A DNA stretch of 46,055 nucleotides, from contig JACPYR010000026.1 in assembly GCA_016195965.1 (NCBI GenBank), positions 1 to 46,055 on the forward strand. The letters run 5' to 3'. Position 1 is the first letter of the stretch; every line of letters begins with the position of its first letter. Origin of the DNA: Nitrosomonadales bacterium. Lineage in GTDB: Bacteria; Pseudomonadota; Gammaproteobacteria; Burkholderiales; Gallionellaceae. Positions 7,882 to 17,233 of the stretch are shown here, one piece after another. The notes under the pieces are model-generated. The model was not told the DNA's origin and searched no databases. It saw only the letters and a program-made list of their open reading frames with translations. A program made the translations under genes and the position numbers.

Positions 7882-8754
7882 ATGAAATTTCCCTTCCAAA
7901 ATGTTGCGTTGATCGGCAAATACAAGTCACCGGAGATTGCCGGGTCGTTGCTACGCCTGGCCGCATTTTTGTCATCCAGGGGGCTGTCGGTGGTGGTGGA
8001 CAGCCTGACCGGAGAGCATCTCAAGGGTAATCCCTACCCTGTGAAGACCTTGGCCGAAATAGGCAACACGGTGGATTTGGCGATCGTGCTCGGCGGAGAC
8101 GGCACGATGTTGAACATTGCCCGCACCTTGTCGCCATGCAATATCCCATTGATAGGGGTGAATCAGGGGCGACTCGGTTTTTTGACGGATCTCACGCTGG
8201 ACAATATGCAGGACAGCATCGTCGCGATGCTGGAAGGAAAATTTGTCACCGAACAGCGTTTGCTGCTTACCGCGCGGGTGCTGCGCAAGGATGTAGAGGT
8301 GTTCAGCGGCTCGGCGTTCAACGAGGTAGTGGTGCACCGCAACAATATTAGCAGCATGATCGAATTCGAGGTGCGCATGGACGGCGAGTATCTCTACAAT
8401 CAGCGTGCCGATGGACTGATCATTTCCACCCCAACCGGCTCCACGGCCTATGCGATGTCTGCCGGTGGCCCGATATTGCACCCCAGCCTTGATGTGCTTG
8501 AACTGGTACCGGTGTGCCCGCACACCTTGAGCAACCGGCCCATCGTGGTGAAGGGTTCGTCGGTGCTGGAAATACTGATGCACCGCACCAGCGACATCCG
8601 TGTGCGCTTCGACAGCCACACCAGCCATGATTTGCAATTGCACGACAAGATTATCGTCTCACGCCATCCCCAGGCGGCTTGCCTGCTGCATCCGATAGGG
8701 CACAGCTATTACCATACGCTGCGCGAGAAATTGCTCTGGAATCAGACTTTATAG
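7882..8754 (+). CDS. nadK: NAD kinase
   Basis: Cytosolic enzyme that phosphorylates NAD to NADP. The 290-residue protein starts MKFPFQNVALIGKYKSPEIA and carries the kinase-defining GGDG at 71-74 in VLGGDGTMLN. It also has the NEVVVHRN segment and the GLIISTPTGSTAYAMSAGGP substrate loop. Length is normal for the family. The ATG at 7882 fits the family N-terminus; the 38 extra in-frame codons upstream would cover the promoter. The recN start codon follows the nadK stop without a gap, so the two are co-transcribed, in the order also seen in E. coli (nadK-recN-bamE). Confidence 0.96.
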   Translation: MKFPFQNVALIGKYKSPEIAGSLLRLAAFLSSRGLSVVVDSLTGEHLKGNPYPVKTLAEIGNTVDLAIVLGGDGTMLNIARTLSPCNIPLIGVNQGRLGFLTDLTLDNMQDSIVAMLEGKFVTEQRLLLTARVLRKDVEVFSGSAFNEVVVHRNNISSMIEFEVRMDGEYLYNQRADGLIISTPTGSTAYAMSAGGPILHPSLDVLELVPVCPHTLSNRPIVVKGSSVLEILMHRTSDIRVRFDSHTSHDLQLHDKIIVSRHPQAACLLHPIGHSYYHTLREKLLWNQTL

Positions 8755-10413
8755 ATGCTTAAATTTCTGGCTATCCGCGATTTCGTCATCGTATCCTCGC
8801 TTGAGCTGGATTTTTCCGCCGGTTTTACCGCATTGACCGGCGAGACCGGTGCGGGCAAATCCATCCTGATCGATGCCCTGTCGCTGGCGCTCGGCGAGCG
8901 CGGCGATGCAACCATGGTGCGCAACGGCTGCGAGCGCGCCGAGATCGCCGCCGAGTTTGATGTCAGCGCGCTGCCGCAAGTACAGGCGTGGCTGAGCGAG
9001 CAAGAACTGGCAGGGGATGAGGGCGTGTGCCTGCTGCGTCGCGTGCTGGAAGCGGGGGGGCGTTCGCGCGGCTTTATCAACGGACGCAGCGCCACGTTGC
9101 AACAACTGCGCGAAGTGGGCGAGCAATTGCTGGATATCCACGGCCAGCATGCGCACCAATCGCTGACACGCCCGGATGCGCAGCGTTTGTTGCTGGATGC
9201 TTATGCGGGAATCACCACACAGGTGGAACAAGTTGCAACGCTGTATCGGGATTGGCAGGCTTTGCGTCGCCGCCGCATCAGTCTCAGCGAGAATGCCGAG
9301 GCGGTGGCTGCCGAACGCGAGTTGCTGCATTTTCAGCGCAATGAACTGGAAGGCCTGGGTTTCAATGTGGCGGACTGGAATGCCTTGCAGGAAGACTATG
9401 CGCGCCTTTCCCATGCTGCGGGTCTGCTGGAGACTGCCGGATTTGGGCTGGAGATATTGAGTGAAGCGGACAGCTCCTGTCTGGCGCAGCTCAACGCATT
9501 GGCGGCGCGCATCCGCGACGGCATGCAGCACGATGCCAGCCTGGGCGAGACACTGAAGATGCTGGAAAGCGCGCAAGCCGAGTTGCAGGAAGCCGTCTAC
9601 GCGCTACGCCATTATCAGCAGCGTCTGGACAGCGACCCGCAGCGCCTGCGCGAGCAGGAGCAGCGCATCCAGAGCGTGATGGACGCCGCGCGCAAATATC
9701 GTGTCGCGCCGGAGCAACTGGATGAAGCGTTGCAGCGCATCGTGTCGCGTCTGGCGGAATTGGGCGGCGACGCCGATCTGGCCGAACTGGAGCAGCAGGA
9801 AAAAAGCGCACAGCAGAATTATCTGGCTGCAGCGCAGCAGCTGACTTCAGCGCGCAAAAAATCCGCCGACAAATTATCGCGCGAGATCACTGGGGCGATG
9901 CAGACGCTGGCGATGCAGGGAGGCATGTTTGCGGTGGCATTGCTGCCGCTGGCAGAAGGAAATGCTTACGGCCTGGAAGCCACCGAGTTTCAGGTTGCCG
10001 CGAACCCGGGCACACCTGCGCGCAGCCTGTCCAAGGTCGCCTCGGGCGGGGAACTGTCGCGCATCAGCCTGGCGATCCAGGTCGCCACGTCACAGGTTGC
10101 CAGTGTGCCGACATTGATCTTTGACGAGGTGGACAGCGGCATAGGCGGTCGTGTCGCGGAAATTGTCGGGCACTTGCTGAAGAAGCTGGGCAAGTCATAT
10201 CAGGTGCTGTGCGTCACGCATTTGCCGCAGGTCGCCGCTGCTGCCGACCAGCAGTGGCAAGTCAGCAAGGCGGTGGAAAAGGGTATCACGCTGAGCCACA
10301 TCGCGGTGCTGGATGGAGAACAGCGTATCGATGAGATCGCACGCATGCTGGGCGGCGTGACGATCACCGAGACCACGCGCAAGCATGCCGCCGAGATGTT
10401 GACCGGAGGTTGA
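8755..10413 (+). CDS. recN: DNA repair protein RecN
   Basis: SMC-like ATPase acting early in double-strand break repair. A 552-residue protein, usual for the family. Walker A is GETGAGKS (29-36); a Q-loop-type GQHAHQSL lies near 130. The middle is a long coiled coil (about 160-370, rich in Glu, Gln, Arg and Ala). The C-terminal head has the ABC signature region SKVASGGELSRISLA and Walker B LIFDEVDSGIGG, then CVTHLPQVAA. It begins directly after the nadK stop (TAG ATG), so translational coupling is likely. No LexA box is obvious, and expression probably depends on the nadK promoter. Confidence 0.96.
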   Translation: MLKFLAIRDFVIVSSLELDFSAGFTALTGETGAGKSILIDALSLALGERGDATMVRNGCERAEIAAEFDVSALPQVQAWLSEQELAGDEGVCLLRRVLEAGGRSRGFINGRSATLQQLREVGEQLLDIHGQHAHQSLTRPDAQRLLLDAYAGITTQVEQVATLYRDWQALRRRRISLSENAEAVAAERELLHFQRNELEGLGFNVADWNALQEDYARLSHAAGLLETAGFGLEILSEADSSCLAQLNALAARIRDGMQHDASLGETLKMLESAQAELQEAVYALRHYQQRLDSDPQRLREQEQRIQSVMDAARKYRVAPEQLDEALQRIVSRLAELGGDADLAELEQQEKSAQQNYLAAAQQLTSARKKSADKLSREITGAMQTLAMQGGMFAVALLPLAEGNAYGLEATEFQVAANPGTPARSLSKVASGGELSRISLAIQVATSQVASVPTLIFDEVDSGIGGRVAEIVGHLLKKLGKSYQVLCVTHLPQVAAAADQQWQVSKAVEKGITLSHIAVLDGEQRIDEIARMLGGVTITETTRKHAAEMLTGG

Positions 10414-10553
10414 AATCTACTGCGCCCAGCATAGCTGCGTTGCTCAAGGGTTAAAAATGCTCATTTGCGTTAGCGAACTCCGCTTTTTCATCCTCCTGTT
10501 GGGGGTGCCGCATGAAGTATCATGCATTGATTTGAATATCGATTAGGAATGTG
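10414..10553. repeat. Intergenic segment with a GCTCATTT...AACTCCGC repeat-like motif
   Basis: The 140 bp between recN and bamE hold AAAAATGCTCATTTGCG followed by GCGAACTCCGCTTTTTC. This is a weak hairpin ending in a T-run and resembles a dispersed intergenic sequence I recall from other beta- and gammaproteobacteria. It could end recN transcription. No second copy is obvious in this window, so the repeat assignment rests on memory. A separate bamE promoter is not clear. Confidence 0.3.
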
Positions 10554-10910
10554 ATGCGTATCAAGATTATTTTGCTTGCCCTGGTGTTGTTTGCCCCGCT
10601 GCTGTCTTCGTGCGGCATATACAAGATGGACATACGCCAGGGCAATTTAGTGACGCAGGATATGCGCGATAAACTCAAGCTGGGCATGACCAAGCAGCAG
10701 GTGCGCTATGTGCTGGGTACGCCGATGATACACGATGCCTTTCATGGCAACCGCTGGGATTACGTGTACCGTCTGGAACATAATCGCAAATTGGTCGAGC
10801 AGCAGGGCCTGACGCTGTATTTCGAGGGCGACAATCTGGTGCGCATCGTGGATGACAACCCGCCTGTCGAGACTGCACCGACAAAAGTTGAAGAGCAAGT
10901 AAAAGGATAG
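10554..10910 (+). CDS. bamE: Outer membrane protein assembly factor BamE (lipoprotein)
   Basis: A small lipoprotein of the BAM complex, which inserts beta-barrel proteins into the outer membrane. It has a lipoprotein signal with lipobox LLSSC (modified Cys near residue 20), followed by the SmpA/OmlA fold: LKLGMTKQQVRYVLGTP, then WDYVYRLEHNRK and LTLYFEGDNLVRI. The 118-residue length is normal. The ATG at 10554 has AGGA 5 nt upstream; the GTG just before it is too close to that site. It sits 3 bp ahead of dapB and forms an operon with it. Confidence 0.93.
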   Translation: MRIKIILLALVLFAPLLSSCGIYKMDIRQGNLVTQDMRDKLKLGMTKQQVRYVLGTPMIHDAFHGNRWDYVYRLEHNRKLVEQQGLTLYFEGDNLVRIVDDNPPVETAPTKVEEQVKG

Positions 10911-11720
<810 letters not shown>

Positions 11721-11752
11721 ACCACCAATCTGTTGAACAAGGAAGCAACAAA

Positions 11753-12325
11753 ATGACAACTGACACCACTACAAAGATGGACTGGAGCTGGACAGGCCGC
11801 TATCTGGCGGTCATCCTGGTGGCGCTGATATTGGCCGCTGCGATCGGCAGCATGGAGCTGTTCGCAAAAACCACCATACTCGGCGGCAAGCTTAGCGCGG
11901 CGCATCTGGTGCGTTTCCTGGGTTACAGCACCGCGCTGGCGGCGTTCTGGATGCTGGGCCAGCGTTCGACCATCGCGTTGCGGCAACATGGCGGTCGCTG
12001 GTCATTCCTGCAACATTTGATACTTCCTATAGTCACGCTGATCGTCGTTGCGACTGCCTATTCGGTAGCGATACTGGTGCTCAAGCCGATGATGGATGCG
12101 TCGTTGCACAACATCTATAACTGGGTGTTCATCATTGCGATCATCGCCTGTGCAATATGGGTGGTCATGGCCGTGCTCGGCCAGTCCGCCTCGCTGACTG
12201 CTGCCTTCACTTCTGCGGATGCACACCCCGGCAGCAGCAAGTCGTGCCCCTCGTGTGGTGCAAGTTGTGGAGCGGAGGAAAAGTTCTGCAAGCAGTGCGG
12301 CAAGGAGTTGGGAAGCGCGTCGTAA
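11753..12325 (+). CDS. Membrane protein with C-terminal zinc ribbon
   Basis: A 190-residue protein of unknown function. Four hydrophobic segments are visible (about 17-38, 55-75, 90-110 and 125-148). A short linker follows, then a C-terminal zinc-ribbon with two CxxC pairs, CPSCGASC and FCKQCGKEL. The ribbon would sit in the cytoplasm. AAGGAAG lies 7 nt before the ATG. The gene follows dapB by about 30 bp and may ride on the same transcript. Similar zinc-ribbon membrane proteins are widespread, and no specific role can be assigned. Confidence 0.75.
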   Translation: MTTDTTTKMDWSWTGRYLAVILVALILAAAIGSMELFAKTTILGGKLSAAHLVRFLGYSTALAAFWMLGQRSTIALRQHGGRWSFLQHLILPIVTLIVVATAYSVAILVLKPMMDASLHNIYNWVFIIAIIACAIWVVMAVLGQSASLTAAFTSADAHPGSSKSCPSCGASCGAEEKFCKQCGKELGSAS

Positions 12326-12348
12326 GAGTGAGACAGTTTTGTGGTGAG

Positions 12349-12383
12349 CCCTTCGACCTCGCTCAGGACAGGCTTGTCGAACC
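12349..12383. repeat. Dispersed CCCTTCGAC...GTCGAA repeat, copy 1
   Basis: CCCTTCGACCTCGCTCAGGA, then CAGGCTTGTCGAACC. TTCGAC and GTCGAA form the ends of a small hairpin. A related sequence is at 42180-42206 (CCCTTCGACAAGCTCAGGGC). Both lie just after a plus-strand gene. Such sequences are common in proteobacterial intergenic DNA, as far as I recall. Confidence 0.5.
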
Positions 12384-12455
12384 ATTAACGTCCAAAAACA
12401 AGTCAACGTCGCGGGGGTTGCCCAGCAGCAAGTTACCTTTCTTGTCTTCCCTCCT

Positions 12456-12630
12456 ATTAACCTAAATAACTTACTTATCAGCAGATTACGCCGATTACAA
12501 AAGATTAAACAACTGGTTATCAAAATTGCCAGCACAACCTAAAAGGTGAGAATAAAGCTGCCTGTAACCATATGGAAATCTGCGTGAATCTGTGTAATCT
12601 GCGGATTGAACTGCGGTTTTAAGGATTAAT
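12456..12630 (-). repeat. MITE-like element, family 1 copy B (inverted relative to copy A)
   Basis: A 175-bp element between the convergent zinc-ribbon protein gene and the antitoxin gene. It starts ATTAACCTAAATAACTTACT and ends CTGCGGTTTTAAGGATTAAT. Its reverse complement aligns over the full length with 5447-5619, including arms such as AATCTGTGTAATCTGCGG and the internal GGTTATCA. No coding capacity. Confidence 0.75.
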
Positions 12631-12671
12631 AGTTTGTGCCACTAAACGAGCAGTTTTCGCAATAATTTTTC

Positions 12672-13004
12672 TTACGCCGTAGCGTGCCGGTCCGGCTCAA
12701 CCGAGAGTTTCATTCCCACTGCTTTCAGTACGGCAAGCAGCGTTTTCAGTGTCGGGTTGCCTTTGGCGGAGAGCGTGCGATACAGCGATTCGCGGCTGAT
12801 CCCGGCTTCTGCCGCAACCACCCCGAGACCGCCATACGCCTCCGCAATGGTGCGCAACGCGAGTAATCCTGCAGCGCGATCATCCGGGTCGTCGAGCGAT
12901 TCCATTGCGGCTTTCAGATATTCAACGGCCAGCTCGCGATCCGCACGCAGTTCGGCCACTTCACTCTCATGGTGGGAGATTGCCGCTTTAATTTTTTTGC
13001 TCAT
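12672..13004 (-). CDS. HigA-like antitoxin (putative addiction module antidote)
   Basis: A 110-residue protein with a C-terminal helix-turn-helix (about 60-95: GGLGVVAAEAGISRESLYRT and LKTLLAVLKAVGMKLSV). It matches the antidote partner of the phage-Gp49/HigB-type toxin family. It should neutralise the toxin and repress the operon. The ATG has a strong GGAGG 6 nt upstream and overlaps the toxin stop by 4 nt (ATGA), so the two are translationally coupled with the toxin gene first. This toxin-first order is usual for higBA. Confidence 0.85.
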   Translation of the reverse strand: MSKKIKAAISHHESEVAELRADRELAVEYLKAAMESLDDPDDRAAGLLALRTIAEAYGGLGVVAAEAGISRESLYRTLSAKGNPTLKTLLAVLKAVGMKLSVEPDRHATA

Positions 13005-13324
13005 GTTTGCCTCCTTTTCCAATCTTGCCAATATTCCCTCGCGGTCTTGATGTCGGTAGCTTGAGATTTCTTTGCGCCGCCGCACAGCAAGATCACGACC
13101 GTCTGCCCATGGCGACCAAAGTACACCCGATAACCTGCGCCGAGGTGCTCTTTCAATTCCTGCACTCCCTCGCCTACATGGTCGCAGTCACCAAAATTAC
13201 CGGCTTCCAGGCGTTTGAGGCGGACGCGAATCTTGGCCTGTGCCTGCTTGTCTCGCAGTGAGTGCAGCCATTCGGTCAATGGCTCGCGCCCCTCTTTAGT
13301 CTGGTATCGGAACACTTCGATCAT
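13001..13324 (-). CDS. HigB/Gp49-like toxin (RelE superfamily)
   Basis: A 107-residue protein starting MIEVFRYQTKEGREPLTEWL, with the RLKRLEAGNFGD and ELKEHLGAGYRVYFGRHG segments and the C-terminal IKTAREYWQDWKRR typical of the Gp49-like/RelE fold. The family cleaves mRNA, usually on the ribosome. The ATG lies 6 bp after a -10 box and has no ribosome site, so a leaderless mRNA is likely. The toxin gene precedes and overlaps the antitoxin. Placement among intergenic repeats suits a mobile stability module. Confidence 0.86.
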   Translation of the reverse strand: MIEVFRYQTKEGREPLTEWLHSLRDKQAQAKIRVRLKRLEAGNFGDCDHVGEGVQELKEHLGAGYRVYFGRHGQTVVILLCGGAKKSQATDIKTAREYWQDWKRRQT

Positions 13325-13330
13325 AAAAAT

Positions 13331-13359
13331 ATTGTAGCTTATAAGCTACTTCGTGGCAA
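13331..13359 (-). promoter_or_regulatory. Toxin-antitoxin promoter with embedded palindromic operator
   Basis: On the minus strand, TTGCCA (13359 to 13354), a 17-bp spacer and TACAAT (13336 to 13331) form a core promoter 6 bp before the toxin ATG. GTAGCTTATAAGCTAC at 13334-13349 is a perfect 16-bp palindrome inside this promoter. It is the obvious operator for autorepression by the antitoxin. Confidence 0.7.
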
Positions 13360-13640
13360 GTCGTTAAATGCCATGTCAACTGCAGATCTCGCAAATTAAT
13401 GCCGATTGGTGCGGACTTGTCAGTGACAGTCACATCCCTAACGGTGCAAAACTTAACGGAATAGCGGTTTGTTTAAGCGATGAAAGTTTGTGTAATCTGA
13501 TGGAGCCTCTAGCCATTCGGCCAAGCCGGCAAATAACGCCAACCAAGTACACCCGCAAGGGGTACGCCGTGGTTGTATGGGGCTGAAGCCCCGACAACAC
13601 ACGCAGGCTGGTTATCAACACGCACGGCCTAAATGTTGGA
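13360..13640. other. Gene-free stretch between the toxin promoter and mntP
   Basis: About 280 bp with no credible gene. It contains a small hairpin (GGGGCTGAAGCCCC near 13577-13590). Fragments such as GTTTGTGTAATCTGATGG and GCAGATCTCGCAAATTAATG loosely recall the arms of the family 1 elements, so it may be a decayed copy. I cannot assign a function. Confidence 0.4.
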
Positions 13641-14174
13641 CTAAGCCACCAACATCTTGACCCCAATCAATATCAACACCACTCCACCAAATATCTCAGC
13701 CTTGCTCTCCAGCCAGGTGCCGCTGCGCTTGCCGATCTCGACGCCCGCCCAGCTGAATGCGAAAGTCGTCACGCCGATGATGAGGCAGGCGAGGTAGGGG
13801 TTGATGTCCAGCAGTGTCAGGCTGAAGCCGGCGGCCATCGCGTCGATGCTGGTGGCGATGGCCAGCAACAGCATCATCTTGTTGGTGATCGCCGCGAGGT
13901 CTTCTTCTATGCCTTCCTGCAGGCCTTCGTAAATCATCTTGCCGCCGATCAGCGCAAGCAGCCCGAAGGCGATCCAGTGGGCGTAGGCATATACCCAGCC
14001 TAAAATCCCCTCGCCGCCTAGGTAGCCGATGAAGGGCATCAGCGCCTGGAACGCCCCGAAGAATAGGCCCGCCTTCAGCCCCAGTCCGGGAGTGTCTCCC
14101 TTGGAGCCAAGTCCGATGGAAACGGCGAAGGCGTCCATGCTCAGCGCGACAGCCAATACGATCACTTCAAACAT
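13641..14174 (-). CDS. mntP: Manganese efflux pump MntP
   Basis: Inner-membrane Mn(II) exporter of 177 residues with six predicted transmembrane helices arranged as two three-helix repeats. The paired signatures are visible: [17 protein letters not shown] in the first half and [18 protein letters not shown] in the second, with their conserved membrane Asp residues. The ATG at 14174 gives the usual N-terminus [20 protein letters not shown]. Fifteen further in-frame codons upstream are not family-like. I looked for a yybP-ykoY Mn riboswitch upstream and saw none. It is divergent from the large protease-barrel gene. Confidence 0.92.
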   Translation of the reverse strand: MFEVIVLAVALSMDAFAVSIGLGSKGDTPGLGLKAGLFFGAFQALMPFIGYLGGEGILGWVYAYAHWIAFGLLALIGGKMIYEGLQEGIEEDLAAITNKMMLLLAIATSIDAMAAGFSLTLLDINPYLACLIIGVTTFAFSWAGVEIGKRSGTWLESKAEIFGGVVLILIGVKMLVA

Positions 14175-14305
14175 GTCTGGTACTTTCCAAGTTGTCCGTT
14201 CAAAATAGCGCCCAAGCAACGGTAGGCGGCGAGGTGTGATTGTATCGCGTCAACCGAATCGGTTCACGAGCAGCTGGTAAATTTGATCTCACAGGAGTGA
14301 TTTTC

Positions 14306-17233
14306 ATGTCGTTAATTTTTTCCGGGTCATCCCGACACATCAAAAAATTGCTCCTGCTACTAAGCTTTTTTTACCTGCCCGTGGTTTACGCCAAGACCGA
14401 TCCGTCGTTCTCCTGGAGGACGCTGAGCTCCGCGCACTTTCTGGTTCATTACCATCAGGGCGAAGAAGCGCTGGCGCAGCGGGCATTGGCGATTGCCGAG
14501 GACGTGCACACCAGGCTGGTGCCACGTTTGAAATCGCAGCCGCACGATCGCACCCACATCGTGCTCGTCGATGCGCGCGACGATGCCAATGGCTCGGCGA
14601 CGCCGCTGCCCTATAACCTGATCAAGCTCTACATCACCCAACCGTTCGGCGAATCCGTGTTTGGCGCGATGAACTACGATGACTGGATGAGATTGCTGAT
14701 CACCCACGAATACACGCACATCGTCCATCTGGATATGGTGAACAGCCTGCCGGCGGTTCTGGACAGCATTTTCGGCAATCTTTATTTCCCCAATATGTTT
14801 GAGCCGGTCTGGCTGATCGAAGGCCTGGCGGTATACGAGGAAACCGAATTGACCGGCGGGGGGCGCAACCGCTCGCCCGCAGCCGATATGGTGTTGCGCA
14901 TGGCGATGCTGGAGAACAATTTTCCGCCTATCAGCCATGCGGCGAATTACACCGAGAAATGGCCGGGCGGCAAGGTTCCCTATCTGTTCGGCGGCGGATT
15001 CACCGCCTTCATCGCCAGAAAATACGGGCGCGAGAAACTCGCCGACCTGTCGCTGGATTACAGCGGACGCTGGTGGCCTTTTCTGGTGAACGGCACCGCG
15101 CGCCGCGTGCTGGGCAGCGATTACGACGAGTTGTGGGCGGAGTGGAAGAGCGAACTCGCCAGCCGTTATGAAGCGGACAAGCAGAAAGTGCTGGTGCAGG
15201 GATTGAGTGTGACGCGCGCGCTGACACAGCGTGGCGACATGACGCTGGCACCGGCGATTTCTCCGGACGGCAAGCAGATTGCCTATTATGCCCAGGACGA
15301 AGATGAACACCCGGCGATACGCCTGATGAATCTCGATGGTAGCGCTGACCGCAAGCTGCTCAACAACACCGCTTCGTCGGCGTACAGCATCAGCTGGCGT
15401 GCAGATGGCAAGGGCTTTTACTACACACGCATCGAGCGGGTGCGCAACACCAACCTTTACAACGACATCTACTATTATGATCTGGAACAGCGCAAGGAGA
15501 CGCGCCTGAGCAGGAAGCTGCGCGCACGCGATCCGTTTCCGTCGCCGGATGGCAGCAGGCTGATATTCGTGACCAACAGGCTGGGCAAGACCAGGCTCGC
15601 GACGATGCCGCTGTTGCCCGATGCGATTTCAAACAAGGCCGCCTGTGCAGAGGACGTCGGCTGGCTCAACGCAGAAAGCGAGCTCCAGTTCGAGTCGCCG
15701 CGCTACAGCCCGGACGGGCAGAAAATCGTCGTAGGCGTCCGGCAGCCGGATGGCTACAAGGACATCTGGATACTGGACAACCAGGGCAACAAGCTGGCAG
15801 AACTGATGCACGACCGCGCGATCGACGGCGGCGCGGTGTGGAGCGCGGACGGACGCAGCATTTATTTCTCCTCGGATCGCAGCGGCATTTTCAACCTCTA
15901 TGCATACGACCTGGATCGCAAACAAATTTCCCGGGTCAGCAATGTGCTGGGCGGCGCCTTCATGCCTTCTGTCACTCGGGACGGCAGTATGATTGCGTTC
16001 GCGAATTACACTTCGCAAGGTTTCGACATATATGCCATGGATAACCGGAACATTGCCCGTCAAGTCGTGAGCGAATACCGCGACCCCTATCCGGCGATGA
16101 AATATGACGAGAAGCCGGTGGATGCCGAGCAGAATCCGTACAACCCTTGGCCAACTTTGTACCCGCATCTGTGGCTGCCCAATTTTGGCTACAGCTCGTA
16201 TAGCGGTTCGCTGGCCGGGCTGTTTACGCTGGGCGCCGATGCGATCGAACGCCACAGCTATACGCTGAGCGCGTTGTATGGTTCGGCACAGCAGCGCACC
16301 TGGTATGACTTCAACTACCGCTACGACGGCCTGTATCCCAGCTTGAAAATGCGCGCGCGCGACATCGACATGGGTTATGCGAATCTGCTGGTGCAGCAGG
16401 CGGGCTTTGTTGCCCGGAGCGGCTATGTCGAGCGTTCCAGGATGCTGAATGCGTCCCTGACCTTCCCGTTGCTTAAGCTGGATCGCCAACATGCATTGAG
16501 CCTGGGCTATCAGCGCAAAAACGTGTCTGCCCTGACTTCCTTGCCGCCCTGGAACGGTTACGATGGGGCTGTTCCGGCGCAGGGCGTGCTGGCTTCAGGC
16601 CGGGCCAGCTATCTGTTCAATAATGCCAAGACCTACGGCTATTCGATCAGCCCGGAAGATGGTCGCAATGTCGAGTTCGGCTACGAGCAAATGGATCATC
16701 GGTTCGGCAGCGATTTTGACCTGAAGAAATATAGTGTCGATTGGCATGAATACGTCGATCTGCCATACCAGCACCATGTGCTGCTGCTGCGCGGCTATGC
16801 CGGAAAATCAACGGGGGAAGTCATCGCCCAGCGTGCATTTCAATTGGGCGGCGACATGCCCGGCGAAATGACCATCAGCATCGACGATAACAACGTGTAT
16901 TTGCGCGGCTACCCGCTCAACCAGTATCGCGGACAGAACGTCGGGCTGGCCAGCATGGAATACCGTTTCCCGTTACAGAACATTGAACTGGGCGACGGCA
17001 ATCGCCCGTTCTTCTTCAAGCGCCTGCACGGCGCGGTGTTTGCCGAAGCCGGCAATGCCTGGGACGGTGCATTTGACCGCAAGGATGTCAAGAGATCGGT
17101 GGGGGCCGAAGCCAGAATGGACATGACACTCAGTTATTTTCTGCCGGTCACCTTGCGCATGGGGTTTTTTAAGGCGTTGGGCGATCAGCGCGACAAGATG
17201 ATATCCATCAGCATCTGGGCGACATTGCTTTAA
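14306..17233 (+). CDS. Secreted gluzincin-type protease with TolB-like propeller and outer-membrane barrel
   Basis: A 975-residue protein. It has an N-terminal export signal (hydrophobic KKLLLLLSFFYLPVVYA, cleaved before KTDPS). A peptidase MA-like domain has H134-E-Y-T-H138 followed by Glu at about 172 (WLIEGLAVYEE), the HExxH plus downstream Glu of gluzincin metallopeptidases. Six WD40/TolB-like blades follow at about 305-590 (for example SPDGKQIAYYAQ, SPDGSRLIFVTNR and SADGRSIYFSSDRSG). The C-terminal 350 residues are rich in alternating beta strands with aromatic residues, resembling an Omp85/surface-antigen barrel. It probably displays a protease and propeller at the outer membrane; which side they face is not shown. 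AGGAG precedes the ATG by 8 nt. Confidence 0.82.
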   Translation: MSLIFSGSSRHIKKLLLLLSFFYLPVVYAKTDPSFSWRTLSSAHFLVHYHQGEEALAQRALAIAEDVHTRLVPRLKSQPHDRTHIVLVDARDDANGSATPLPYNLIKLYITQPFGESVFGAMNYDDWMRLLITHEYTHIVHLDMVNSLPAVLDSIFGNLYFPNMFEPVWLIEGLAVYEETELTGGGRNRSPAADMVLRMAMLENNFPPISHAANYTEKWPGGKVPYLFGGGFTAFIARKYGREKLADLSLDYSGRWWPFLVNGTARRVLGSDYDELWAEWKSELASRYEADKQKVLVQGLSVTRALTQRGDMTLAPAISPDGKQIAYYAQDEDEHPAIRLMNLDGSADRKLLNNTASSAYSISWRADGKGFYYTRIERVRNTNLYNDIYYYDLEQRKETRLSRKLRARDPFPSPDGSRLIFVTNRLGKTRLATMPLLPDAISNKAACAEDVGWLNAESELQFESPRYSPDGQKIVVGVRQPDGYKDIWILDNQGNKLAELMHDRAIDGGAVWSADGRSIYFSSDRSGIFNLYAYDLDRKQISRVSNVLGGAFMPSVTRDGSMIAFANYTSQGFDIYAMDNRNIARQVVSEYRDPYPAMKYDEKPVDAEQNPYNPWPTLYPHLWLPNFGYSSYSGSLAGLFTLGADAIERHSYTLSALYGSAQQRTWYDFNYRYDGLYPSLKMRARDIDMGYANLLVQQAGFVARSGYVERSRMLNASLTFPLLKLDRQHALSLGYQRKNVSALTSLPPWNGYDGAVPAQGVLASGRASYLFNNAKTYGYSISPEDGRNVEFGYEQMDHRFGSDFDLKKYSVDWHEYVDLPYQHHVLLLRGYAGKSTGEVIAQRAFQLGGDMPGEMTISIDDNNVYLRGYPLNQYRGQNVGLASMEYRFPLQNIELGDGNRPFFFKRLHGAVFAEAGNAWDGAFDRKDVKRSVGAEARMDMTLSYFLPVTLRMGFFKALGDQRDKMISISIWATLL

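Noticed and set aside
8749..9576. Long minus-strand reading frame (275 codons) opposite recN
   Set aside because: It lies entirely over the conserved RecN coding region, has no ribosome site and reads as low-complexity Gln/Arg/Ala sequence; it is a shadow of a GC-rich gene.
13577..13640. Integron attC-like site (GGGGCTGAAGCCCC hairpin and GCCTAAATGTTGG)
   Set aside because: The R'/R'' core sequences are not properly paired and no integrase or cassette genes are near.
14175..14305. Manganese (yybP-ykoY) riboswitch ahead of mntP
   Set aside because: The conserved core of that aptamer is not visible on the minus strand; the segment is also shared with the divergent gene.
15629..16492. Minus-strand reading frame of 287 codons opposite the protease-barrel gene
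   Set aside because: Same reason; the plus-strand protein has clear domains across this region and the minus frame shows no motif.
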